NCBI RefSeq assembly: GCF_008180865.1
Contig: NZ_VTEX01000002.1
Span: 496,001 to 560,000, forward strand
Direction of reading: 5' to 3'
DNA length: 64,000 nt
From: Rossellomorea aquimaris
Lineage (GTDB): Bacteria; Bacillota; Bacilli; Bacillales; Bacillaceae_B
The stretch's first letter is position 1. The number at the start of each line of letters is the position of its first letter. Below, one piece after another: positions 16,862 through 25,546 of this stretch. Position numbers and translations under genes: made by a program. The notes beneath the pieces are model-generated. The model saw nothing but the letters and a program-made list of their open reading frames with translations. It ran no database searches and was not told the DNA's origin.

Positions 16862-17749
16862 TCAATATGGAGGGGCTTCAGCCACAGCTTTGATTTTCCC
16901 TGCGATCAATCGCCAGGCATCTTCTGCCCTTTCTTTTGGTCCCAGATGGGTAAACGCATGGGCACAGCCCCTGAATATCGCCTCTTGAACGTTCACCCCT
17001 GCTGCTTTTAATTTCTCCGCATAACATTCGGCTTCCGGCCTGAATGCATCGGACTCAGCTATGAGAATCAGGGCTGAGGCTAAGCGGCCGCTAACCTCGG
17101 CACGGACAGGGGAAGCGAGAAGTTGCCCCGCTTGTCCCTTCTCTGGGACGTAACACATATGGATAAAATGGGCTGCTTTTGGAAAAAGGGAACGCCACTT
17201 GTCTGGTTCCGGCTTCTCAGCATGAGGGGTGACAAAATCCAGCATAGGACACGATAGCACTTGGAGCAGGGGCTGCTCGTCCCCCTTCTCTTCAAGATAG
17301 AGGCAAAGGGCAGCAGCAATATTTCCACCTGAGCTTTGTCCGCCAACCATGACCTTCTCTGCCTCAATGCCCAACTCCTCCGCTCTTCCCTTCACCCATT
17401 GAATGATTTCATAGCCCTGTTCAATGGCTTTCGGAAAAGGATACTCGGGTGCCTTGCCATATTCGACGTTCAGAACCACACATTCGGCCTGATTCGCCAG
17501 GTAACGGCAATAGGGATCATCCATCTCCTTATCATTCATAATGAACGCCCCACCATGGAAGTTGATATAGACAGGGAGTTTTTTCTGATTTGCTGCCAAA
17601 GGATAATAGAAGGAAACGTAAGTGCGCCCGACAGCTGTTTCAACTAACACATCTTTTTTCGTTTGTACATCCTGCCGAGGGATCATAGGTGTTTTGTTGG
17701 ATGGATGAGAAAAGAGACGCAGTAATTTTGCCATCATGACACGGAACAT
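16862..17749 (-). CDS. Alpha/beta hydrolase, hormone-sensitive-lipase (GDXG) family esterase
   Basis: A carboxylesterase-type hydrolase of 295 residues. The oxyanion-hole motif HGGAF is at 65-69; the nucleophile is Ser139 in GGQSSGG, the acid Asp234 in ESDAF and the base His264 in CAHAF. This order and the HGG motif define the HSL/lipase-3 family. There is no signal peptide; the N-terminal FRVMMAKLLRLF helix may touch the membrane. The start is ATG 17749, with GGGAGG 8 nt upstream, not 36 nt earlier. It reads toward crtP; whether it acts in carotenoid ester turnover is open. Confidence 0.87.
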   Translation of the reverse strand: MFRVMMAKLLRLFSHPSNKTPMIPRQDVQTKKDVLVETAVGRTYVSFYYPLAANQKKLPVYINFHGGAFIMNDKEMDDPYCRYLANQAECVVLNVEYGKAPEYPFPKAIEQGYEIIQWVKGRAEELGIEAEKVMVGGQSSGGNIAAALCLYLEEKGDEQPLLQVLSCPMLDFVTPHAEKPEPDKWRSLFPKAAHFIHMCYVPEKGQAGQLLASPVRAEVSGRLASALILIAESDAFRPEAECYAEKLKAAGVNVQEAIFRGCAHAFTHLGPKERAEDAWRLIAGKIKAVAEAPPY

Positions 17750-18025
17750 AAACGTTACCTCCCTTGGTAGTATAGTAGCTTCCATTCTTCGACACGTGCT
17801 GCTCCGGCAATGGGGCGTGTCCGTCTTCTTCCCGGATAAAAGTATTAACGGTCGACATTTCAGGCAATATGTAGAGATTTTGATATGAATAGGTGATATT
17901 ACCCTTCTTTATGGGTGAACTCAGGATGGTTCTTAGCTCATTTTCTGATAGATGTTGTGAACCCAGAATGTGGTTCATAACAAGTAAAAGGGGAAGGGTA
18001 AAGTGGGCATCGTACCCACTCCATA

Positions 18026-18580
18026 CTATCCATTCAGCCCCGGATACACGACTGTCCCATCTTCTTCAATGATCGGCAAGGCTCCCCATTGGCCGAGTTC
18101 GTGACTGATCACTTCAGCCTTTCCGTCAGAATCATCGATGATGTGGGAGACATCCCAGCCATTTGCTTTCAGCACGTTGCTGATCAACAGGCGGTGGCAC
18201 CTGGCCGGGTGGCGTTCCGAGCACATATAGGCCAATTTGGTCTCAGCCGCAACCTCCTTCAACTCTTCCAGTCCATCCTTGAACTCATCCGTCAACGTGT
18301 AATCTGCATAATTGTGAAACGATCGGTTGTTCCAGCCGGCGTTCAGGTCTTCACCAATCACCCCAGACAAACGCCTCCTGCCTCCGAGCTTCGGGAAATG
18401 ACGGTATTCCATTCCTGCCTCACCCAGCCACTCTCCCATGTTCTCCTTCTTGAATTGAGGGTGTTTTCGACTGGCGGGAAAAGCGCGGATATCCGCTATA
18501 TATTCGATTTCTACGGCATCAAGCATGTTCAGGAATTGTTCTTTGGAGTGCGTCGAGTGCCCGATTGAGTAAATTTTCAT
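18026..18580 (-). CDS. DUF488 family protein
   Basis: A 184-residue cytosolic protein. The N-terminus MKIYSIGHSTHSKEQF, the following DIRAFPASRKHPQF, and the later cysteines in YMCSERHPARCHR are hallmarks of DUF488. This family has no firm biochemical role; the conserved CxExxPxxCHR motif suggests a metal or nucleic-acid related function. It is a single gene, with a GGCGGAGC ribosome site near its ATG. Confidence 0.9.
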   Translation of the reverse strand: MKIYSIGHSTHSKEQFLNMLDAVEIEYIADIRAFPASRKHPQFKKENMGEWLGEAGMEYRHFPKLGGRRRLSGVIGEDLNAGWNNRSFHNYADYTLTDEFKDGLEELKEVAAETKLAYMCSERHPARCHRLLISNVLKANGWDVSHIIDDSDGKAEVISHELGQWGALPIIEEDGTVVYPGLNG

Positions 18581-18910
18581 GAAAGCTCCGCCTTTCTTAC
18601 AGAATATAATCTCAGTGCAGGTAAATCGAGAGACGCGCGGCTCTTACGTTTCCTATACCCGTTCGCTTACTTTACTAGTCTTTGTTTGCATAACTTTGTC
18701 CCATAGTGGAAGGGGAAAATTGATTCTGTATTTCCCTTCAAATTATGCTTGATTTGTCCCATTAGTACTTCATTTATCTGATACCGACTGAAAGAACCGT
18801 CCCCACTCTCCTTGAAGTATGGTAGATAAATGGATTGGAAGAATACAATTCATCCCAAAAAGGCAGAAGAATGTATTGAGGAAAGATTATAAATTCATCT
18901 AAGTATAGCT

Positions 18911-18956
18911 GCTGGAAGCGTGGGAACGGAAGCGTGGGGACGGTTCTGCTTCCAGC
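18911..18956. repeat. Dispersed palindromic repeat, GGGGACGGTTCT core
   Basis: GCTGGAAGC and GCTTCCAGC (perfect 9-bp arms) enclose GTGGGAACGG and GTGGGGACGGTTCT in tandem. It is the second copy of the family member at 9206-9234, and an inverted GAACCGTCCCCAC lies at 18794-18806. The 18581-19158 gap is filled by these repeats and the terminator; no gene is credible in it. Confidence 0.65.
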
Positions 18957-18968
18957 AAAACCCACACT

Positions 18969-19030
18969 TTCGTTCCCTATCACTATGATCCATACTCCAT
19001 CTCTCGATTTTTCTTTCGTTAGACTTTCCA
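18969..19030. repeat. 63-bp dispersed repeat, copy B
   Basis: Partner of 9901-9963 (about 88% identity by hand alignment, one gap). It follows directly on the palindrome at 18911-18956. Confidence 0.7.
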
Positions 19031-19036
19031 TCGAAC

Positions 19037-19076
19037 CCCAAAAAGGTGCCTGACCTACTAGGGTCTGGCACCTTTT
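19037..19076 (-). terminator. Rho-independent terminator after the symporter gene
   Basis: AAAAGGTGCC and GGCACCTTTT pair around an interior part-palindrome (TGACCTACTAGGGTCT). On the minus strand the stem ends in five T. It lies 80 nt beyond the symporter stop. Confidence 0.8.
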
Positions 19077-19158
19077 CTTATTCCACAACTCTTTCAACCA
19101 TCAGTACAATCCATCACTATTTTCGCTTTAAAGGGCTAAATGTACCTCTCACCTCCAA

Positions 19159-20658
19159 TTATGAAAAATTAGCTGCGGCTGGGTCTTCCCCGGCTGTTCT
19201 TTCTTTTGAGGTTGTTTCGAATATCTGACTTGCTTCGTGTTTTGTGATGAGGGAGATTCCGATCAGGGAAATGGTTGAGATAATCATCGCAATGGCTCCG
19301 GTGTCAAGGGCAGGAACATAGATCCCCTTCACTTTTAAAATGTAAAGGCCAATACTGGAGATAAATCCAAGAGATGATGACCAAATGGCAGCTGTTCGAG
19401 TGGCGCGTTTCCAAAGGATTCCGATGCTTAATACTGGCACCAATGAAGCGGCAAATATTCCCCATGAAGCGTTGCCGAGCCATCCCACCAAATCTGGCGG
19501 ATTAAGCGAAAGCAGGAATGTCACAACAATAATGGCCAATGTAAACCATCTCGATAGGGCCAATTCTTTCTTTTCCGGAAGCTTTTCTCCTTTTTTAATG
19601 ATCTGCTGGTAGATATCCCTGACAATGGAAGAGCTTGCAACCAGCAGGAACGCTTCACTTGTTGACATGATTGCAGCCATGACAGCGGCAAAGATTAATC
19701 CGGCAATCACTGGGGGGAAGAAGGTTTCGATAAACATTGGTGCCACCATATCCGGAGAGGAAGGAGCTGCCATTTCCCCGCGATTGACCATGACTTTTGT
19801 GTATAGACCCACAAACCATAAAAGGGCAGTAAGTGCATATGTACCTGCAGCAATGATACACGCCCATTTCAGCATGGAAAGCTTCCTGATCATGTAAAAC
19901 TTTGAAACAACATGCGGCTGTCCTTGGTGCCCGATTACATAAATAAAGAAATAAGAGATAAAAGCAAAAATGCCGATTGGGCCTGTTGTATGGTATGCCT
20001 GCACCATATCAGGGTTTATGCCCGCAAGTTCCGAGTTAAGCTGGGACATGCCTCCCACCATTTTCATACCGCCGATGAAGACAATTAAAGCACCGGCAAC
20101 CATGACGATCATCTGAATAAAATCAGTCCAGACAGCGCTGATCATTCCGCCTCCAACAACGTAAACGGTCAATATCGCCACACCGATAAACAAAGCGAGC
20201 TTATAGTCCACACCAAGAACAGTTTCAAGCATGTTCCCCAGAGCTTTGTATTGAGCCATCTGGTAACCGATCGCTCCACCTAATATCGCAAGAGCGGTGA
20301 TCGCGCGAATGGCCTTACTGTTATACCGGATTTCCAAAAGATCTGGAATGGTTAATGCACCAAATTTTTGTGTTATTCGCCTCATTGGCTTTGCCAAGAC
20401 TAAAAAGCTGACAAATATTCCTGCCGTTGCAAAGATTCCGATCATAAATATGGCATAGCCATGTTCATAAACGAGTCCTGTCAGCCCGATAAAACCGTAT
20501 CCCGACATGGTTGTGGAAGAAACGGCGAGAGCAACAAGCCAGGGGCCGAATCTCCTCCCCCCCGTATAAAACGTATCCATATCCTTTTGATGTCTCATTG
20601 AAAGTAATCCGATAACCAATATAACCAGCAAATAAATAATCCCAATGGCTAATATCAT
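19159..20658 (-). CDS. Sodium:solute symporter family (SSS) transporter
   Basis: Integral membrane symporter of 499 residues with about 13 hydrophobic segments. Family features include GPWLVALAVSSTTMSGYGFIG near the start, the sodium-site helix region YVVGGGMISAVWTDFIQ, and AVMAAIMSTSEAFLLVASS in helix 8. It most resembles the PutP/PanF branch; the solute is probably an organic acid fed to the CoA ligase of the same operon (inference). GGAGG lies 7 nt before the ATG. The ATG overlaps the stop of a 40-codon gene upstream (ATGA), so the two are translationally coupled. Confidence 0.92.
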   Translation of the reverse strand: MILAIGIIYLLVILVIGLLSMRHQKDMDTFYTGGRRFGPWLVALAVSSTTMSGYGFIGLTGLVYEHGYAIFMIGIFATAGIFVSFLVLAKPMRRITQKFGALTIPDLLEIRYNSKAIRAITALAILGGAIGYQMAQYKALGNMLETVLGVDYKLALFIGVAILTVYVVGGGMISAVWTDFIQMIVMVAGALIVFIGGMKMVGGMSQLNSELAGINPDMVQAYHTTGPIGIFAFISYFFIYVIGHQGQPHVVSKFYMIRKLSMLKWACIIAAGTYALTALLWFVGLYTKVMVNRGEMAAPSSPDMVAPMFIETFFPPVIAGLIFAAVMAAIMSTSEAFLLVASSSIVRDIYQQIIKKGEKLPEKKELALSRWFTLAIIVVTFLLSLNPPDLVGWLGNASWGIFAASLVPVLSIGILWKRATRTAAIWSSSLGFISSIGLYILKVKGIYVPALDTGAIAMIISTISLIGISLITKHEASQIFETTSKERTAGEDPAAANFS

Positions 20659-20777
20659 GAAACATCCTCCTCTTCATTATTTTTGAACGCCAATGCGCCC
20701 CAAATTCCTGCTGCTACAATGGCGCTCGGCCAAAATACAAATAACATGAATGTCATTAACGGTGATAATCCAAACAA
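20655..20777 (-). CDS. Symporter small accessory protein (40 aa)
   Basis: A gene too short for routine prediction. TTG 20777 has AAGGAGG 7 nt upstream; the frame gives 40 residues starting MFGLSPLMTFMLFVF, one transmembrane helix with a short acidic tail (NNEEEDVS), and stops in TGA overlapping the symporter ATG. Small one-helix subunits encoded just before SSS and NSS transporters are an established class; the MFG-L start, length and coupling all fit. It probably binds or stabilises the symporter in the membrane. Confidence 0.8.
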   Translation of the reverse strand: MFGLSPLMTFMLFVFWPSAIVAAGIWGALAFKNNEEEDVS

Positions 20778-20807
20778 GTCAATCCCTCCTTAAAATAATT
20801 TAATCGA

Positions 20808-21599
20808 TTACCTGTCAACAAAATTCGGCTCCCGTTTTTGGATAAAAGCCTCTACCCCCTCCTTTACGTCCTTCGTTTGAAAGACCTGCCCGAAATATTC
20901 AGCTTCGGTGACAAGCCCTTCATCCACATGCTGCTCAAAACCGTTATCAATGGAGCGTTTGGCAAAGGACAATGATGGAGAAGAATATCGGCTGATTTTT
21001 TCTGCAAGCTCAACAGCTTTCTTCAAAGATTTGCCCTTAGGAACAACGTGATTGACCAGTCCAATCTGCTTCGCTTCTTCAGCTGTCAATGGCTCTCCCG
21101 TAAAAATCATTTCCTTAGCCTTTGCTTTCCCTACAACCCTCGGTAGTCTTTGAGTTCCTCCCGCCCCTGGAAACAACCCCAATTTTATTTCAGGAAGGCC
21201 AATCTTAACCTGTTCTTCAGCAATCCGAATGTCACAGCTTAAAGCAAGTTCGCAGCCGCCACCTAATGCAAAGCCATTAATCGCCGCGATCGTAGGTTGG
21301 GGCAGCCGTTCAATCTTATTAAGCGGTTCCTGCAGCCAAAGCGATTTTTGCTTGGCCAGTTCCACACCTTTGCCAGTCCAGTCAGGAAAACCTTTGATAT
21401 CCCCTCCCGCCACAAATGCCTTTTCACCGGCACCAGTTAGAATGACCACCTTCGCATTGGAATCACTTCCAATTTCATCCGCGACAGCTGACAGTTGTTC
21501 TATTACCTCGGCACTCAGCACATTCACAGGCGGATTATCAATGATAACCGTGGCAATATTTTGCTGTTTTGACCATGAAACAACTTGGATTTTTTTCAT
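20808..21599 (-). CDS. Enoyl-CoA hydratase/isomerase family protein
   Basis: Crotonase-fold enzyme of 263 residues. The oxyanion-hole segments AGGDIKGF and GFALGGGCELA are present, and both catalytic glutamates of true hydratases can be seen: Glu117 in GGGCELALS and Glu137 in GLPEIKLGLFPGAGGTQRL. It should therefore hydrate 2-enoyl-CoA thioesters. It starts 11 nt after the CoA ligase gene and ends 31 nt before the accessory-protein gene, in one sigma-54 operon. The likely sequence is activation of an unsaturated acid by the ligase and then hydration (inference). Confidence 0.92.
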   Translation of the reverse strand: MKKIQVVSWSKQQNIATVIIDNPPVNVLSAEVIEQLSAVADEIGSDSNAKVVILTGAGEKAFVAGGDIKGFPDWTGKGVELAKQKSLWLQEPLNKIERLPQPTIAAINGFALGGGCELALSCDIRIAEEQVKIGLPEIKLGLFPGAGGTQRLPRVVGKAKAKEMIFTGEPLTAEEAKQIGLVNHVVPKGKSLKKAVELAEKISRYSSPSLSFAKRSIDNGFEQHVDEGLVTEAEYFGQVFQTKDVKEGVEAFIQKREPNFVDR

Positions 21600-21610
21600 T
21601 TGTCCCCTCC

Positions 21611-23161
21611 TTAAGCATGGCTAAATTGATTTCTTAAAAGAAATTTTTGAACCTTACCGGATGGCGTGCGCGGCAATTCTTTTACAAATATGACCTTTCT
21701 TGGCTTCTTGTAGCTGGCAAGCTGGTCTTTACAGAAATCAATAATTTCTTGTTCTGTAAGATTTGCTCCCTCATCTTTCACAACAACAGCGCAAACAGCT
21801 TCGATATATTGAGGATCAGGAATGCCAATTATGGAGACCTCCCTTATGCCGTCAAGCCGGTATATCACATCCTCGATTTCAGCCGCATATATATTCTCTC
21901 CGCCGCTTCGGATCATATCTTTTTTCCTGCCTGCAATTGTGAGGTAGCCATCCTGATCGAGTTGGCCCAAATCCCCTGTCCGGCAAAAACCATTTACGAA
22001 CGTTTTCTGTGTGGCGTCAGGTTTTCTCCAATAACCGGCTGAAACGGCAGGACTCTTAATGGCAATCTCCCCAACCTCACCTGGAGGGAGCGGAATCCCA
22101 TTTTCATCAATAATATGAATCTCAGTAAGAGGCAGAGGCTTGCCAACCGTATGACCTTTTGTAAAAACATCCTCGGGATTTAATGAAGCTGCGATCGGCG
22201 TTCCTTCTGTCAGTCCATAAACCTGAACTACCCCTATATGCGGGAATTGTTCTTTTAATTTTTCAAGGGCCCAGGGCATGAGGGGATCTCCCCCTGTGTA
22301 AATGGTTTTCAATTCTTTCAGCTGATATTTTCCAATATCCGGATCATTCAGCATTTCATAAATCATAAAGGGGAATAAAAAACAATCGTTCACACGCTCC
22401 CTTTCCATCACTCCAAGGATTCTCCCTATCTCGAATCCCTGGCTTTTTGTGATGATAACCGTTCCGCCCATCATCAGAATGGGAAGGGCGATATCTTCCA
22501 TTGCCCCCACATGGTAGAGGGGTCCGGTCGTCATGCCAATCTCCTGACCGGTAAAGTTCCACTTTAATGCCTGCATCGCTGAAAACCAAAAGGTCGTTTC
22601 GTGTGTCCAAATCGCACCCTTAGGCCTGCCGGTCGTTCCCGAAGTATACATAAGCATGACCGGTTCGCTCAATTTGATGTTTTCAGACCTGAGTTCGTCT
22701 GTTGACCCATTTTCTAAAACTTCCCAGCTCTCAGACCAATTTGGAATTTTCTCGTCTTTGTTCGGAAGGCAAATATACCGCTCCACAGGGACTTGGCTGT
22801 GAACTGGTTCCAGCTGACTGGCCAAATTTGAATGGAAACAGAGTATTTTTGTCTCTGAATCGTTAAGCAGGTATTCAAATTCCTTGCTTGAAAGCCGAAA
22901 ATTCAGTCGGACAGCAATCGCCCCAATCTTGGCAGCAGCGAAATAAAGACCGAAATATTCCAGGCAATTATAGAGCAAAATTCCAACGCGATCCCCTTTT
23001 CCCACACCCATTTCGCGAAGCTTATTTGCATAAACATTTGATATCTGATGAAGATCCTTGTATGTCCACGAATTTCCCGATTCTTCTTTAATTGCGATTT
23101 TGGAAGGGTTTTGAAGGTTCAAATCTTTCGCCATTCTTCTTGTAAAATATCCGATATCCAA
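21611..23161 (-). CDS. Acyl-CoA synthetase (AMP-binding, class I adenylate-forming)
   Basis: Acid:CoA ligase of 516 residues, cytosolic. The ATP loop reads MYTSGTTGRPKGA, the A5 motif YGLTEGTP, the A7-A8 hinge RTGDLGQLDQDGYLTIAGRKKDMIRSGGENIY, here given only as its key residues (TGD, GRKKD, GEN), and the catalytic lysine lies in PRTPSGKVQK near the C-terminus. The family covers medium- and long-chain, aryl and carnitine-like acids; the substrate cannot be fixed. It is the first gene behind the sigma-54 promoter and cre site, with GAGGAGGGAA upstream of the ATG. Confidence 0.92.
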   Translation of the reverse strand: MDIGYFTRRMAKDLNLQNPSKIAIKEESGNSWTYKDLHQISNVYANKLREMGVGKGDRVGILLYNCLEYFGLYFAAAKIGAIAVRLNFRLSSKEFEYLLNDSETKILCFHSNLASQLEPVHSQVPVERYICLPNKDEKIPNWSESWEVLENGSTDELRSENIKLSEPVMLMYTSGTTGRPKGAIWTHETTFWFSAMQALKWNFTGQEIGMTTGPLYHVGAMEDIALPILMMGGTVIITKSQGFEIGRILGVMERERVNDCFLFPFMIYEMLNDPDIGKYQLKELKTIYTGGDPLMPWALEKLKEQFPHIGVVQVYGLTEGTPIAASLNPEDVFTKGHTVGKPLPLTEIHIIDENGIPLPPGEVGEIAIKSPAVSAGYWRKPDATQKTFVNGFCRTGDLGQLDQDGYLTIAGRKKDMIRSGGENIYAAEIEDVIYRLDGIREVSIIGIPDPQYIEAVCAVVVKDEGANLTEQEIIDFCKDQLASYKKPRKVIFVKELPRTPSGKVQKFLLRNQFSHA

Positions 23162-23179
23162 TAGATTCCCTCCTCAAGA

Positions 23180-23194
23180 ATGTAAGCGCATACA
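23180..23194. promoter_or_regulatory. cre site (CcpA operator) downstream of the sigma-54 promoter
   Basis: ATGTAAGCGCATACA fits every position of WTGNAANCGNWNNCW. It lies between the -12 element and the ligase start, a place where bound CcpA would block elongation, as known for sigma-L operons in Bacillus. Confidence 0.75.
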
Positions 23195-23249
23195 ATTATG
23201 TGTATTCTTAAATGCTTTCCTCCTTTTTCTTTCCATTTAATAAACTTGT

Positions 23250-23265
23250 TGCAAGATTCGTGCCA
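23250..23265 (-). promoter_or_regulatory. Sigma-54 (SigL) promoter of the acyl-CoA ligase operon
   Basis: TGGCACGAATCTTGCA matches the -24/-12 consensus TGGCAC-N5-TTGCW exactly, with the required 10-nt spacing between GG and GC. It faces the ligase gene 90 nt away, and the enhancer-binding regulator is encoded just upstream. Confidence 0.93.
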
Positions 23266-23315
23266 AAAAAGCTAATCTACTTTTCACTTGATTTTTCTGA
23301 ATTATTAACTAAACA

Positions 23316-23344
23316 AAAGAATGTTCTTTCCGGTTTCTCAGAAA
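23316..23344. promoter_or_regulatory. Candidate upstream activator sites for the enhancer-binding protein
   Basis: Two short perfect palindromes stand about 75-105 nt upstream of the expected transcription start: AAAGAATGTTCTTT (23316-23329) and TTTCTCAGAAA (23334-23344). This is the usual zone for enhancer sites. Binding is inferred, not shown. Confidence 0.45.
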
Positions 23345-23420
23345 ACACGTTTACTTTTTAGAATTTTCAAATTATTTATTAATTATTAAATCAAGTAACA
23401 TCTTATATTTTTGAAAAAAG

Positions 23421-23460
23421 AAAAAAACCCGGAACTTCGGAAAAGATTCCGAAATCCCGG
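23421..23460 (-). terminator. Rho-independent terminator after the sigma-54 regulator
   Basis: A long hairpin, CCGGGATTTCGGAA pairing with TTCCGAAGTTCCGGG, is followed on the minus strand by seven T. It begins 3 nt after the regulator's stop codon and isolates the operon promoter. Confidence 0.92.
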
Positions 23461-23462
23461 AT

Positions 23463-24839
23463 TTATTCAAGAGGATTAGTAATATTATATTTTTTAATTT
23501 TATCATATATGGTGGAATTCCCTATCCCAAGCGATTCAGCAGCCTTATTTTTATCATATCCGCACCGCCTTAAAGCCCTTTCAATTGCTTTCTTTTCTGT
23601 TTCTTCTATAATATCCTTCAGACTTCGTTCTTCCATCTTGCTGGTTTGGCTTTTCATGTAATCCGGCAAGGCCTCAATTTCCATTTCCTCGCCATCTGAT
23701 AGATGGACACCTGCATAGATTACATTTTCAAGCTCCCTAATATTCCCAGGCCAGTCATATTGTTCGATGATTGAAAGGACTTCTGGACGTACAGATGTGA
23801 CACGCTTCCCAATACGGGCAGTTACTTTTTTAAGAAAATGTTCAACAAGTAAATGGATATCCTCTGTTCGCGCTCTTAGCGGAGGAATGAAAAGCTGAAC
23901 AGCATTAATCCGGTAAAATAAATCTTCACGGAACAGTTTGTCTTCGATCATTTTTTCCAAAGGACGATTCGTTGCAGCAATCACACGGACATTTATCTTT
24001 TTCGGCTTCAGCGATCCCACCGGCTCGAATTCTTTTTCCTGCAGGACACGCAACAGCTTTACCTGCATGTGCTGAGGCATATCTCCTACCTCATCCAGAA
24101 ATATCGTCCCGCCAGCCGCAAACTGAAACTTTCCGATTTTCCCTCCCTTTTTCGCGCCTGTAAAGGCACCTTCCTCATAACCAAAAAGCTCTGATTCCAG
24201 CAAATGTTCCGGAATAGAACCGCAATTGACTTTTACAAAAGGCTTATCACTGCGCTCACTAAGTTTATGTATGCTCTGGGCCAGGATCTCCTTTCCGGTT
24301 CCGCTCTCTCCCCTGAGCAGTACGGAAATATCCCCTCTGGCGACTCGTTTTACACGCTCTTTTAACTCGGTAATCTCCCGCGTTTTGCCAATTAAATCAT
24401 GCAATGAATATTTAAGTCCATTTTCGGTGTCCCATTCATTGCGGTAATAATTGAGCTCTGAGAGGACACTCTTTATATGACTGTTCATTTTCTTCCAATC
24501 ATCAAGGTCCCTGAAAATGATCGTCCCGACCGCCCCCAGGATTTCATTGTCTTCGATAATGGGAATTCGATTGGCAATCACGAACTCTCCTCTAAGCAGC
24601 TGCAGATCCGCAATATCCTTTTGCCCTGTCCGTGGCACCAGATGCATTCTCGTATTTTCAATCACATTTGTGACATGCTCGCCAATCACCGCATTCCGGT
24701 CTGCCTCTAAAAACTCACAATAGTTATTGCTTATGTATTGGATAATCCCATTGCAATCGACAATGACAATTCCGTAATAAGTACTTTCAAAAATGAGGTC
24801 AAGCAAGTGGTTATTAATAAATAACTCGGTACTTTTCAT
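23463..24839 (-). CDS. Sigma-54-dependent transcriptional activator (PAS, AAA+, Fis-type HTH)
   Basis: Enhancer-binding protein of 458 residues. PAS sensor at ~12-115; AAA+ domain at ~145-380 with Walker A GESGTGKE (178-185), the sigma-54-contact loop GAFTGA (224-229), Walker B IFLDE (~246-250) and arginine-finger region FREDLFYRI; Fis-type helix-turn-helix at ~418-452 (NKAAESLGIGNSTIYDKI). There is no receiver domain, so the PAS domain probably reads a small-molecule or redox signal, as in RocR- and AcoR-like regulators. It surely controls the downstream ligase operon. GGGGGG precedes the ATG by 8 nt. Confidence 0.95.
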   Translation of the reverse strand: MKSTELFINNHLLDLIFESTYYGIVIVDCNGIIQYISNNYCEFLEADRNAVIGEHVTNVIENTRMHLVPRTGQKDIADLQLLRGEFVIANRIPIIEDNEILGAVGTIIFRDLDDWKKMNSHIKSVLSELNYYRNEWDTENGLKYSLHDLIGKTREITELKERVKRVARGDISVLLRGESGTGKEILAQSIHKLSERSDKPFVKVNCGSIPEHLLESELFGYEEGAFTGAKKGGKIGKFQFAAGGTIFLDEVGDMPQHMQVKLLRVLQEKEFEPVGSLKPKKINVRVIAATNRPLEKMIEDKLFREDLFYRINAVQLFIPPLRARTEDIHLLVEHFLKKVTARIGKRVTSVRPEVLSIIEQYDWPGNIRELENVIYAGVHLSDGEEMEIEALPDYMKSQTSKMEERSLKDIIEETEKKAIERALRRCGYDKNKAAESLGIGNSTIYDKIKKYNITNPLE

Positions 24840-24949
24840 ATGTTAATCCCCCCTCTTCTTTTCTTTCTATCCTTTATAGTAGCACGATTTATAAGGTGAA
24901 AGTATAAGTGAATAGAAAATTCTAAAAAATCAGAAATAGTGAAGAGGCA

Positions 24950-25100
24950 ACCGAAACATGTACCTCGGTCTACTTTCGGTTAAACCGGGACGGTTCTTGT
25001 TCTACTTTTCACGGTGAACCAAGCTGTGCATGGAAGGATACTAGATGGTGTGTTTTTTTGTAAAATGAGAAAAGTAGCGTCGGAACTGTCCCCACTCTAC
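24950..25100. repeat. Cluster of palindromic repeats with GGGACGGTTCT and GTCCCC cores
   Basis: ACCGAAA/TTTCGGT arms enclose CATGTACC; the core CCGGGACGGTTCTTG follows; CTACTTTTC (25002-25010) pairs with GAAAAGTAG (25069-25077); the block ends in GGAACTGTCCCCAC. This fills the gap between the sigma-54 regulator and the next gene, in which I see no coding signal. Confidence 0.55.
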
Positions 25101-25232
25101 TCCTACTCTCCTTTTCTAATAAAACCCTACTATTAAACCAGTATTTATCTTAAAATAGAACTACTGTGCTGTGCATCCAACCTGGGACAATGTACCTTAC
25201 CCCTGTCCTGTCCCGCAAAGAGAGGTGAAATG

Positions 25233-25514
25233 ATGAAAAGAAAGATTAGTTTGTTGATATTTTATCTGCTTCAAGTTATTTTTTCACTGTTGATTGCAGC
25301 GTCGATTGTGCTGGGGTTTTTCAGCCATTTTTACTATTTTTTTGTTGTAGCCGCGTTGCCTGTTGTCTGGCTTGTCCTCGATATCATTCTATTGAACTCC
25401 ATCCGGCGTCGTTGGGGCTTACATCTGGTGATCGGACTGACGCTTGCTTATGTGGTGTTCAGGTATTCCGTCAGCATTTTCTTTATGATGGGCGCCAAGA
25501 CCCTTCCATTTTAA
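25233..25514 (+). CDS. Small membrane protein, unknown function
   Basis: A 93-residue protein made almost wholly of three hydrophobic segments (~8-29, 31-50 and 62-85) with a positive inside loop (NSIRRRWG). I recognise no family. AGAGGTG is best spaced (5 nt) for the second of two adjacent ATG codons, at 25233. The next gene starts 32 nt later in the same direction and is also a membrane protein, so the two form a probable operon. Confidence 0.65.
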   Translation: MKRKISLLIFYLLQVIFSLLIAASIVLGFFSHFYYFFVVAALPVVWLVLDIILLNSIRRRWGLHLVIGLTLAYVVFRYSVSIFFMMGAKTLPF

Positions 25515-25546
25515 ATTTCAAACTCAAACCGGATTGGAGGTAAACC

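Noticed and set aside
17640-17978. 112-codon minus frame overlapping the esterase start
   Set aside because: No ribosome site before its ATG, its second half lies antiphase over the esterase coding region, and the product has no recognisable pattern.
18774-19097. 107-codon minus frame in the gap before the symporter
   Set aside because: It runs through two hairpin repeats and the symporter terminator, and the related copy at 9.9 kb does not keep the frame.
23338-23352. Second cre site near AGAAAACACGTTTAC
   Set aside because: The required TG at positions 2-3 and the CG spacing do not match the consensus.
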